Translations under genes and position numbers: made by a program
Source of the DNA: Archilochus colubris
Taxonomy: Eukaryota > Chordata > Aves > Apodiformes > Trochilidae
DNA: 64,000 nucleotides
NCBI GenBank assembly: GCA_023079485.1
Contig: CM041083.1
Coordinates: forward strand, 153,220,552-153,284,551
Direction of reading: 5' to 3'
Shown here: positions 11,471 through 22,015 of the stretch, in pieces
Position numbering within the stretch: the stretch's first letter is position 1
Layout: each line of letters opens with the position of its first letter
The notes under the pieces: generated by a model
What the model saw: only the letters and a program-made list of their open reading frames with translations
Databases searched by the model: none
What the model was told of the DNA's origin: nothing

Positions 11471-14066
11471 ACATCTGAGACTGAGTTGAATCTTATGTTT
11501 AATTGCTTGCAATGGATATGCTCAAGACTGTGAGTTACTTGATCTGGTATTCTGCTTCGCTTATTTTTCTGCACTTACAAATATTCTTGTATCAACTGTA
11601 ATAAAACCACTCAGGATAGTATTTGCCTCACCTGTAGCTGTCTCTCTGCCTCCTAATCTAGAGGAAGATTAATGTGTGTGAACTAGTCATCTTAATTCAT
11701 ATTTTACAATGATCATCTAATTAGTGCAGTTACTAGAGATTCAAAATGTGTCTGTGGTTGTTGTGATTTATTCTTTCCAAGAACTATTTATTTCCAAATC
11801 ATGTAAAGGGTTCCTTCCCTAATTACTTCAGCTGCAGATATCTATACTTTCAGATTTCTAATATTTCTAATATTTCTAATATTAGTTGAACCTCCATTTT
11901 CTGGTTGCAAAACAAAGAAATTGATGCATTGCAACTGTAAGAAAACTCTGAATTAGTCAGAGATGCTATTCTCAGTTAATGTCACCTATATTCAAGTTAT
12001 GTGTCTAGCATAATCCATCTAGTGATATTCCCTCTATTGTCATAGATGGAAAATAGGTATTAAGTAGGAAACAAATTTACAACTACATCAAAGATTTTAG
12101 ACAGTGACTTTTAAGTAAAAAAACTCTGAAGCGGGTAGAGAATACTGTATACAGGCATGACAGTCAATTTGCTTTCTTTTTTATTTTACTTTTTTTTTCC
12201 CTCCCAATTAACATGCAAAAACATGGACTGGAATTCTGATTTGTGTTTTCTGTTATCTTGAGAAATGCATTTTATATGCAGTGATTGTTATCTCTGTAAA
12301 ACTAGAGTATGGTAATTTTCTCTTTTGGGAGCCAAATCTAAAGAGTAGTTGCTAGTTTTATGATTCCATAATTAGTGGCTCATGAAAAGTATTTGACTGA
12401 TAAAATATTATTTGGCTAAAGTCTTTCCACATAGCAACAAACATCTAGCTGATAGTCAGAGTAAGAATATGATTATTTGGGCTTCCTCCCTAATGAGTAG
12501 AAGACAGTCCTCTTCAGATGTTGATATATCTAAGGCTGCTTTTTAGAGTGTCTTTTTCTTCACTTTCAACTAACTACAGAGCATATTGATGAATAGGATC
12601 CCAAAATAGATGTTTCAAATAAGTGGCTAGAATGAAGGTGGATGCAACAAGGTCAGTGAACAAGGTCTTAGGAATGCAGATTTGAGCTTGCAAATATGTG
12701 ACTCCGAAGAAGCAATTATGTTTCTACAGTAAATATATTTATCATTGAAGTTTATGACAAGGAGCAATCAAGATATGATCTATAATGGATTTCTCATGCT
12801 AAAAGTCAGAATCTTTTATTTATGAGAGATATATCGAAAGGCAGTTAGTTACATTTTCACTTTTCTAATAGAAGGACTTTTGAGAAAAATTATATGTATT
12901 AATATATATATATATATCTGAGTGTATCCACGTAGATATATAAAAATGGGTGCACTTTCTTTTGTGTTGTTATTCATATTCAGATAGAAAAATTTTAAGC
13001 ACATTCTAAAAACAAAGCTAAGTGGTATAAGGTAACCTGTCAATAAGATGCAAAGCAATGATGAATGACTATGTTCCACAGAATTATCTTCTTTCAATCT
13101 GTCTTAATTATAGAAATATTAATTGCTGCCATTTCATAACACTGTCTCATACAGCTTTACCACCATGATAGAAGCAGGTGAAAGACCCTCTCATCTGAAC
13201 CTGCACAATTAGTTGTACTAGATCAGCAAACGGAAAAGATCTTACTCATCAAGTAAGATTCAAATATTCCTCAGCTATGACAAGCATGAAGACTCAGCAA
13301 ATACACTTCAAAGAAAATGTAGATATTAAAAAGGAAAGAGTGAGCATAGATTCTTTTACAAATGCCTTTGAAGGTAATGCAAAATGTCACAGAGTGTGAA
13401 TTCAAGCAGTTTAAATAGGTTAGCATGAAATTTAGTACCTAAACTAATTATTTAAAATTACTGATTTTTATTTTTCTGTTTATTTTTAAATTTATTTTAG
13501 GATGAGAGTGGCTTAGAATATTTACTGTCGAATAGATGAGAATGCACATAAAAGAGCCTTGATTTAGGTTACACAGATAAGATGGAAGTTTGATCCCATC
13601 TGCACCAATACATACTTAGTCTGACACTATTCCAAGATCTCTTCGACTTTATTAGAGAAATAAAAAAATTAGCTTTAGACAGGGCTGTAATGCAGCTATT
13701 CCCTTTTTGCTGTCTGTATTAATCTTCTGCCCAGCAGACCAAAGAGAAATATCCTTTAAATTGACTATTTTAATATTTCTGAAATAAAGTTGGCTCAGCT
13801 GCAAGGGGAGAAAAGGAGTCTCTATTCTTTGCACTGTCATATTTTATCTAGAATCCCTAAAAGTAGAGATACTGGCTTATATCTCTATGGCAGAGAAGGG
13901 AATTGAAATTTTCTATAATCTGCTGAGCCCTCAAACCACTGACCTAAGGGACTGGAGATAAGCATTGCTATCATTTATTCTTCTTCAGTTACCTCAAATT
14001 ATTCCCCCTTGCCTTTATAATTTTTTTCTTCCTGACAGATTAACTGGTAAAACTCTCCTACATTTA

Positions 14067-14068
<2 letters not shown>

Positions 14069-14108
<40 letters not shown>
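14069..14108. repeat. (CA)20 microsatellite
   Basis: Twenty perfect CA units. The minus frame 14015-14206 crossing it encodes a Val-Cys run and is spurious. Likely length-polymorphic. Confidence 0.97.
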
Positions 14109-14110
<2 letters not shown>

Positions 14111-14199
14111 TTTAATTGAAAAATAAAAACATATGAGTATATACCTATAGCTATTACACAATTTGGAAGAAAAGAGGCAGTGACTCATCCTTAGTAAAT

Positions 14200-15000
14200 C
14201 CCACAAATAAAGACTTCTAAGAGCATGATAAACACTATGCCTTTTTCACCAATGGATCTTGCGCTCTTATAGGCAATCAGTGGAGATGGAAAGCCATAGT
14301 ATTGAGCCCTACTTGACAGGCTGCAAGAGCAAAGGAGGGAGAAGGGGAACTGAGCCAATTTGGAGAGGTCAAAACCACCCAGGCACATCCCTAAGCACTG
14401 CTGAATGAGAGAAGTGGACAGTACTTCATCTGTATACTGATTCCTGGATAACAGAAAGTGGTTTATGGGGGTGGCTGAAAACATGGAAATAGGATGACTG
14501 GCAGCAGAAGGAGAAATCAGTTTGGGCAGCTGACCTGTGGGAGGATATTGTTGCCTGACTGGATAAATTAGAGGTACAGGTACAGCAAGTAGAAACCCAC
14601 ACACCTGAAAAAACAGGCTACTGAGAAGCATAGAAACAAACATCAGGTGGACCAGGCTGTTCAGGTGTTCCAAATAGATCTAGACTGGGATCACAAAGGT
14701 GAATTACTTAGCTTGGTGGGCCCAAGATGCTTCTAATCATTAAGGAAGAGATGGAACATGCAGATGGGCCTGTGATTAAGGGGTGGATTTAACCACAGAT
14801 GTTATCACCCATATTATTCATCAGTGTAATATTTGTGCTGCTATTAAGCAGGCAAGATATGATGTGAGGGATGCTGGATTAAATATAAATTTAAATATGG
14901 AGATGCCTGGAAGATTGATTATATCACATGCTCTCAAATACAAATTATTTCAGCTCTGTAAATTAAAAAGACAAAATTAGTTTTACTTCCTCAATGATAA
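14200..15000 (+). pseudogene. Endogenous retrovirus pol fossil (RNase H and integrase zinc-binding region)
   Basis: Plus-strand decayed pol. An RNase H-like start FTNGS is encoded at 14245-14259; retroviral RNase H normally has Asp in this TDG motif, so the first catalytic acid reads Asn. The same frame continues with a WRWKA segment and an EGEGELSQF segment, interrupted by a stop. Further on, YTDSW at 14433-14447 begins a stretch with GWLKTWK and a VWAADLWEDI run, with stops between. The frame 14783-14980 holds an integrase N-terminal zinc-finger-like block: HIIHQCNIC supplies His and the Cys-x2-Cys pair, followed by AAIKQA. After about 14940 similarity fades, and the catalytic integrase core is not recognised. 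The order RNase H then integrase fits pol. ERVL-like affinity is inference. No LTRs adjoin it. Confidence 0.82.
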
Positions 15001-17039
15001 ATATATCATAGAAAGAAATCTTGCCATCCGAAGTGACAATTACAGAATTGTCCATATAGACTATACGGTCACCATAGACAATTTCTTTCATTTTATTGGT
15101 CACGGATGTTTAAATGTTTACAGTACATGAGTAAATTTAACAAGTAAAAAGATTTTTTAGAGAAAGAAAGGAAATTTGGAAACAATACATTCAGAACGAC
15201 TTTTACCCTATCAAAGAAAATACCCAGTGAGGATTGTCTGAAGGGTTTGATAAAATAACCCAAGGAAGATGAATAGAGAAAAACCTTACTGACTTATGAA
15301 CAACAGCAACTCAGAAAATTCAAAACATTGTTACTATTATTTGAAATGGTTCTTGTATAATTATGTTTAAATACAAAAAGAGCTTTCATGCTTTTGTATT
15401 TTTTGTCCATAGAGCTTGATGAAATAATTGTTATAAATAGCTCATGTACTGATGAATATTTAGTTTTATTTTGCAGGGCAGAAGAAAAATATTAGCTTAT
15501 CACTTCACTAAATGGAATACATAAAAACTATATGGGTATGCCCTATGAAAAATTTACTTGTTTTGGTTTTAGATGGCCCCTGGATCACAGGTCCATGAAG
15601 GTTCAAATTTGACAAAACATTTGCAAAATCTGGTCTTTGCCATTGCACAAAAAATGGCCTGACCTTTGTTAATTCATTATTAACAAAATGGTATAAAGAA
15701 ATAAATGTATGATTATTCTTAGCTTTCAGAATAATGTTTCCTGTACCATAATGTTCCCATTTGTATAGAATCATATACCTGTCAAGTATCATTCAAATGT
15801 ACTGACAATTACATTTTTTCTCTCATTCCTTTTTGGACTGTTGCTCACAGACCAGTCTCAAAGATACAAAAATTTCCCCTAAATCAAAACTTCAACTTCT
15901 ATGAATGACTGAATGACAGCTCATACTATCTTCTACAAAAAAAAGGTAGATGAGAACTGTTTTCATTTTTTTTCTCATCCCAACAACTCTTCAGTTGGCT
16001 TCTTGCATCTACTATACCTCCATAATCATGACAGTAGTGGAAGAAAACCTTATCCACCAAAAAGCATTTTCTGACTCACTGTCTCACTTAGATGACTGCC
16101 TTCCCATCCCTTGTGTTGAAATTACAACCGTGATAGCACTGTCTCTTTCTCTTCCTAGATAATACACTTGGTTGCCCACTGAAAATGTGTAAATTCATGA
16201 TGAGCTCAACAAAAGTGGCTTTGCCTTTCCTTTCCAGGTTTCAGAATGAGTTTAAATGGGAATGTTGTTGACATAGGACTCATAGGAGTATTAGATCCAG
16301 TTGCCAGGAAAATTTTCTTTATGCAGGCTTTGCATCTTATGAAAAATATTCCTACATAATATATTAGGAGCATCAGCATTGTTTGATGATACTTCAAGTC
16401 ACAGATACATGACCTTTTCTTTTTCTTTTTCTAGTTTTGTGGGTTTTTTTTCTTTTTTTCTGTATAAAAGAGTGAGTTCTTCTTGTGTTTACAGTAAATA
16501 ATATTTAGTCACTCTTACCTTTTCATCATGATTGGAATTGCACCTTACACATGGGGAAAGACTTGGTGAACTCTTGCAATATATATAAGTATGTATTACT
16601 GGGAACAACTGTTTCTTTTATGTAAAGCACATCATCCTTACTTTACTGTGTGCTTATCAGATTTAGCATATCTGCTCTCGTATAGTATCAAAACACATGA
16701 ATGTTTTCCATGTTTTCCAAAAAAAAAGATAGATAAAGCAAAGAGCTATTAAAGATAGATGCTTAGTCTTTCCTATGAATAAGGTGTACTTTTACAATTT
16801 TTCTTTTGAAATTTAACAAGTAGAAAGAGCTAGTGAAAGGCCAGTCACTTGTTTACTACTTTTCAACCATGAATGAAATCTGCATCCAAAACCACTTGTT
16901 TAGATGCCTCAGTGACCAAAATTACAGTAAAACCAATTCTAGAAAACTAACAGTTATTTTGGAAAACAGTGCAGTAAAAACACTTGCTGTGTAACGATAA
17001 TATTTTGATGACAATAACCTGAGTGGAGGGGACAGCAGA
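15001..17039. other. Unique AT-rich non-coding stretch
   Basis: No gene or transposon recognised. Frames at 15508-15792 minus and 15950-16162 plus have no domain. A T-rich patch lies at 16416-16460. Confidence 0.6.
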
Positions 17040-17559
17040 TGACACATTCTAATATTCCATCCCCGGGATAAAAAGCACAACTACACTCCTGTCTCCCCTG
17101 TGCGTACATGAAAAAGAAGATGCACAAGAAAAAAAAGAAATTAAAAGACTACACCCAGTCATAGAACCCTAAAACCACATGAACAGGATGAACGACACAT
17201 AGTGGGATAACTTAAATGATTAAAGTACTGGATGAATGGATGGATTCAAACTCCTCAGAAAACATAACAGAGAGGAGACAAATAAAATGCTTGTACCCTA
17301 TGTGAACAAGTGGTTTGAGTGTACATCTATACTCCTAAAGGATGAATGAGAATTGGTGGGTTAAGATCAGACACTAGGTTAGTAGTATAAATGAGATTAC
17401 AGTGGACACATTCTGGAAATCGTTACATTATGTGATGAAAACTTTCTACACAAGCAGAATCAAGCTGGGGACCACTTAAGTAGACTACAGAAGACTAATT
17501 TCATCTAAAACAGGTGGCTAATGTCTTTATGAAGCTCTCTGTAAGTAACGGAGTTCCTT
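17040..17559 (+). other. Unidentified segment upstream of CR1, with coding-like remnants
   Basis: Less AT-rich than its surroundings. On the plus strand, consecutive stop-interrupted stretches read like a decayed protein (for example VLDEWMDSNSSENIT near 17226-17271 and KTFYTSRIKLGTT near 17440-17478). It lies immediately 5' of recognisable CR1 RT sequence. I do not recognise a family. It may be an unfamiliar retroelement portion, a processed pseudogene or chance. Confidence 0.3.
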
Positions 17560-18350
17560 CATATCTTCATATAACACCCCTCTTCAAGAAGAAAAATGCA
17601 TGGAATTAAAATCAGGTCAGACTCATCACAGTCACTTGGAAAATAATGGAGCAAATCCTTCTGGAAGAAATGTCAAGGCATGTAGGGGACAAAAAGTGTT
17701 AGGGAATACCAGCAATAATGTCTCAATTTTTATGGCTTCTATAATGGAATGACTCACTTTGTGAACAACAGGGGAGGAACCACATTATTTTTTTTTTTTT
17801 TACTCTAACAAAGCTTTCAGTATGGTCTCCCACAGTACTCTTTTCAGTACTCTGATGGACGGGTAAGTTGAAAGGAATGTTGGCTGAAACACTGGGCACA
17901 AATGTCAGCCAACCCATAACCATCAATGAACAGCATTTCTTAAGGACTGACACTGGAAATAATACTTCCATTATTTACAAGGATGATGGGATGGAGGACA
18001 CACATCCATCAGTTTATGGATGTTATGCTGGAGGACAGGACTATCGTGAAAGAGGACATCAAAAAGCTGGAGAAATAGGATGACAGAAACCTCATGGTTT
18101 TCAATGAAGGCGAATGCAAAAACCAAGGCATATACAGGCTGGATACTTCAAACTTACCAGAAAGAAGCCTTTCAGGAATAAGTAATTAAAGAAATAATAA
18201 GTAATAAATAATAAATAATAATAATAAGTAAGTAAGTAAATAAATAAATTGGAATCTACACAGAAAAGTTACATGTTAGTCAATTATATGCATATGTGAT
18301 GATGAAGATCAATCATGGATGAGGCTGTATTTGTAAGAGAGTAGGTAGAA
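17560..18350 (+). mobile_element. CR1 LINE host element, RT part
   Basis: Plus-strand CR1 ORF2 in poor condition. The RT start (AAAATAATGGAGCAAATCCT, 17640-17659) and the AAAGCTTTCAGTATGGTCTC block (17809-17828), equivalent to the CR1 'KAFDxV' region, are recognisable, as is TATACAGGCTGG near 18130. A T-run has expanded inside it at about 17786-17801. Between 18180 and 18250 a TAAG/TAAA/TAA repeat has grown, and the post-RT part continues to the insertion point at 18350. It resumes at 18519 after a minus-strand CR1. Confidence 0.75.
18180..18250. repeat. (TAA/TAAG/TAAA)n imperfect microsatellite
   Basis: Interspersed TAAT, TAAG and TAAA units, about 70 bases, inside the decayed CR1 host. Confidence 0.9.
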
Positions 18351-18513
18351 TCAGAATCATACAATCATGGAGTGGTTTGGGTTGGAATGGACCTTAAAGG
18401 TCATCTAGTTCCAACCACCCTGCCATGGGCAGGAACACCTACCACTTGACCAGATTGCTCAGTGTCCTATCCTACTTGTCCTTGAACACTTCCAGGGAAG
18501 GGGCATCCAGAAC
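18351..18513 (-). mobile_element. Short CR1 3' end nested in opposite-strand CR1 (163 bp)
   Basis: Reverse complement of the CR1 3' UTR: octamer-like tail at 18351-18365, then GGTTTGGGTTGG, TAAAGGTCATCTAGTTCCAA and GAACACTTCCAGGGAAGGGG. It is truncated at 18513. TAGAA at 18346-18350 and 18514-18518 flanks it as a 5-bp target-site duplication, and the plus-strand host CR1 is continuous across it. It is less diverged than the host, as expected for a later insertion. Confidence 0.93.
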
Positions 18514-18518
18514 TAGAA

Positions 18519-19035
18519 GGTTGAATAAGCTATTGTTCTGTTTTGGCATTTGTGAAACGACATCTGGAGTCTCTTGTATACTTTTAGGTCCCAAGGATAA
18601 GAAATATTGGAATTCTTTCAGAAGAGAATCAACCAAGATTATCAAGGGTCTTGTGCACATATGAAGAAATTAAGAGATCTGGTTTTGTATACTCTGAATA
18701 AAAAAAGGTTTGTGGGATGCTGACTGATAGAACTACTGAATGGGAGGTCAGAGAGAAGTCAGAGCTCTTCCCAGTGATGCAAAGTGGAGAAGGCAAATGG
18801 GTAACAGGCATAGCTTGCTGTAAGGAAAACTGATTAAACATAAGAGAAAAAAAATCTTGCAATAAGAGTGGTCACATTCTGAAATCACCAACTTTTCAAG
18901 TATTCAGAAGATAACTGGACAAAGCCCTGAACAACCTAATGTAAGTTTGAAGTTAACACAGCTTTAAGCAGGAGGTGAAACCAGACTACCTGTAAACATC
19001 CCTTTCAACCTAAATTATTCCCTTATTCTCTGTTT
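18519..19035 (+). mobile_element. CR1 LINE host element, post-RT region and 3' UTR
   Basis: Resumption of the plus-strand CR1 interrupted at 18351-18518. It reads through the post-RT coding remnant (GACATCTGGAGTCTCTTGTA, 18560-18579) into the 3' UTR (TTTAAGCAGGAGGTGAAACC near 18963, CCCTTTCAACCT near 19001). The octamer tail is eroded. This 3' UTR is of the older type that has a 'CTTTgAGCAGG' segment, so host and insert belong to different subfamilies. Confidence 0.85.
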
Positions 19036-21454
19036 ATATTGATGCTGGCACATCACTGAAATAAGAATTTTAAAATTCATCCAGAAAGACCATAATAAAG
19101 GTTATGACTAAGTACTTCAGTAATTGCATATTAGCAAGAGAAAATAGCCTACAGTATTTCAAGAACTCTTTGAATAGCCCTTCGAGTAAGCTCTGTTATG
19201 AATATTTTAAATTAATGTTTGAACTTAAACTGACTAAAACTTGGGTTATAGTTAAGCTGCCATTATCTCTCTAGCTGAAAGCTGTGGAAAGGTTTACTTC
19301 ATTGTTGTATTTGAGATATTCAGGTACGAATTTATTATCTTAGGTAATATCTCCAATTTTGTTGTATCTTATGAAAAACAACACTAGAATTTCTGAAAAT
19401 TCGTAGCATTAGGAAGCTACCACTGAAAATGAGAATTCTGAAGCCAGAAATTGTCTGTTGTGAACAGCGTGGTAGCAGCTACATAACTCTACATCCTTCA
19501 TATTCCACTTAAAAGCACTAAGGACTATGAGAAAGTTGGCCTTATCTCCTATTAATAGGAACTTAGATCTTATTGAACTTGAGTATCAATGGTGATTAAG
19601 ATCTTTTTTAGTTTTCATAATGGCTTAAGTGTACATATAAGTACATAAGAAAGTTGGGTTGTGGTCTACTTGCATGATGGGCTCTTTCTACCAGTAAAGA
19701 AGTAGCTAAATGCTTCCCTGTAGTGTGAATTTATGGGTAAATATATCTCTTCCCACAATAAAAATATTGTCATCAGAAAATAGCAATCCACTGACATTTA
19801 GAAAGTCTACATGTTTGGCTTAATTGAATCTTTAAAATGAAATAATCCTCCCACACATCTCTTCCTACTATCCAGGACTATGAGTAGGCCTTTACTCAAA
19901 TTCACAATCTTTGAAAGGCCCTATTTTAAGCTGGGAAAATTTAGCAAATATTCACTGAAATGTGTAAATTGATGCACCTGTGGCACTGGTAGATTTACAC
20001 TGGTTAAAATAAACTAAGAGTCCTCCCAACACTACACTAAAAATTCTTCAGTATAGTTTGTTTTAAATATTATATGACTTCTTTCGGGATGGACTATAGG
20101 AATATAAATGTGTTCCACTACAAACATGTGAATTGTTGACATTTCCTGACTCAGTAGATCTTTAAAAAATTATCTATTTTCCGTAAGATTTCTTTAGACA
20201 TAATATCAAAATGTTAAATATGCTATCTTTATGTGTGTTTACACAACACACAATAACAGCCATGAAATCTGATTAGAAAACAAAATTATTTTAATTGACT
20301 GAAAGCAATTAGAAAGTAATATATTTACTCTTAGCTCTATGAAGATTTTTTCCATTACATGATTGGATTCTTGCTTATGCATTCTAAAAACCACAGTCTG
20401 ACTAGATATGTTGCTTTTACTGTTTCTAACACTCAAGACACTCTTTGGCTGTCAATGTCAGAAAGGTTTTAATTTTTTTCCTTGTCCTTGTCCTTTTCCT
20501 TTTCCTCCTCCTCCTCCCCCCTCTGTTCCCCTTCCCCTTCCTCTTCCTCTTCCTTTTTCTTTTCCTTTTTCTTTTTCTTTTTCTTTTTTCCTTGTTGAAA
20601 AGTTTCATATTTTATAAATAAAAGTTTAAGAGGATTGACCTAGTTCATGTCTGTATGTTTACCATATCCTTTAAAATGGTGCTGCCAAACATAAGGACAG
20701 GGATATAACTACTTTGGGAGATCTATACTCACAGAAGAAGGGTACAAAGACTTTTTACAGCATGGGTCAAATGTATGTACCTCTAAGAGTGGAAAGCAGC
20801 TACAGGGGAAAAATAGAAAAACGTACAAGAAATTTTAATCTTTTCTCTAGCCAATGCTTTAACTTTTTCCTTACCTACAGAAGTAGCAAAAAGAAAAATA
20901 ATTATACTGCTCACCTTGATTGGATTTTATGCAGACTGAATACATTAATTGTTTGAGTAAAGTTGTATAATTATGTGTTCTTGAAGAAGTTCTTACCTCT
21001 AAATGAAAAATCATTCAACTCATATTAAAATATATCAATGTGCTCCTAATGTTTAAGAAACAGATTTCCAGTCACGAGATCACCTGTTTATTTACATATT
21101 TGCTCAAATTTCCCTGCAGATGACCATTAGGAAGACCAGAAATGTACTTTTCATCATTTCAAGCAATCTCAGAGAACTCACATCTTGCTAAGAATACACC
21201 AAGATTAAAGCAGAAGAAAAAGAGAGGCCTCTTGATTTACATCAGTCAAAAGTAGATCCTTATCTTGGAATATTTTTCATTAAAAATCCAGGTTATATTT
21301 ACTATTAATCACAAATCTTTAGGTTCATATTTTTATGACACCATAGAAGAAACAACTTCATTTCAGGATTTCTGTCCTTTCACCTTCCTGTACTATAATT
21401 TCAACATCTTTTGAACAAGAAAACTTTTCAGTTTCATGATTACATATATTACTC
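19036..21454. other. Unique AT-rich stretch with a polypyrimidine tract
   Basis: No gene recognised. The notable content is the polypyrimidine tract at 20491-20593, annotated separately. The basic frame 20426-20608 minus is the purine strand of that tract. Confidence 0.6.
20491..20593. repeat. Polypyrimidine tract, (CCTTTT/CTTTTT)n-like
   Basis: All pyrimidine on the plus strand from 20491 to 20593 apart from a single G at 20525; 20526-20593 is 68 pyrimidines without interruption. Composed of CCTTTT, CCTCTT and CTTTTT units. Such tracts can adopt intramolecular triplex structures, but I see no strict mirror symmetry over the whole length. Confidence 0.93.
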
Positions 21455-22015
21455 CATCTGTCTGGGACGGAGTTAGTTTTCCTCATAGCAGCCTTTATAG
21501 TGCTGTGCTTTGTGTTTGTAGTTAGCACCGCACTGATAACACATCCATGCTTTGGCTGCTGATGAGCAGAGCTCACATGGCACTGGAGTTGTTTCTCCAA
21601 CCCTCCTCCTTCTCCCAAAGCCAGTAGGTTGGGGTGGACAAGATAGCAGGACAGGACACAGTCTGGACAGCTGACCCAAGCTGACCAAAAGGATCTTCCA
21701 TAGCATATGCATGTTCAGCAACAAAATCTAAGGGACAGGAGGAGGCAAGGGGACATTCATTATCAAGATATTTGTCTTATGAACCAAGTGCTGAAAATAT
21801 TGAGGCCCTGCTTCCCAGAAAGTGGCTGCATGCTGCCTGCTGATGGGAAGTAGATAATAAATATATTTGCTTTTCTTTGCTTCCCTGTGTGACGTTTTCT
21901 TTTATTTATTAAATTGCCTTTAATGCAAGCCATGATTTTTTTGTCTTATTTTTTTTCCCTCTTCGACTGAAGGGAGGGAGTGATGGAATGGTATAGAGCC
22001 ACCAAGGTCAGCTCA
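21455..22015 (+). mobile_element. ERVL-type solo LTR
   Basis: Plus-oriented avian ERVL-type LTR with no internal region on either side. The recognisable order is: a 5' GGGACGGAGTTAGTTTTCCT block near 21465; the GTGCTGTGCTTTGTGTTTGT block near 21499; GGACAGCTGACCCAAGCTGA near 21664; CTGCTGATGGGAAGTAG near 21837; a poly(A) signal AATAAA at 21856-21861; T-rich U5 from about 21890. The segment 21650-21720 and the CTGCTGATGGGAAG block are shared, in reverse complement, with the LTR at 34204-35036, which supports both calls. The termini are diverged, so ends are approximate and no duplication was found. Frames inside it on the minus strand are spurious. Confidence 0.85.

Larger units (their letters stand above)
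11111..14199. other. Unique AT-rich non-coding stretch
   Basis: No gene recognised. Contains a T23 run (11448-11470), a short TA repeat near 12900-12917 and a (CA)20 microsatellite (14069-14108). Small frames, such as 12849-13097 minus and 10996-11253 minus, are AT-rich and without domains. Confidence 0.6.

Noticed and set aside
14191..14673. 160-codon minus-strand frame with a hydrophobic start
   Set aside because: It is the antisense of the ERV RNase H/integrase fossil, whose recognisable motifs are on the plus strand.
20426..20608. Arg/Lys-rich minus frame resembling a basic nuclear protein
   Set aside because: It is the purine strand of the polypyrimidine tract.
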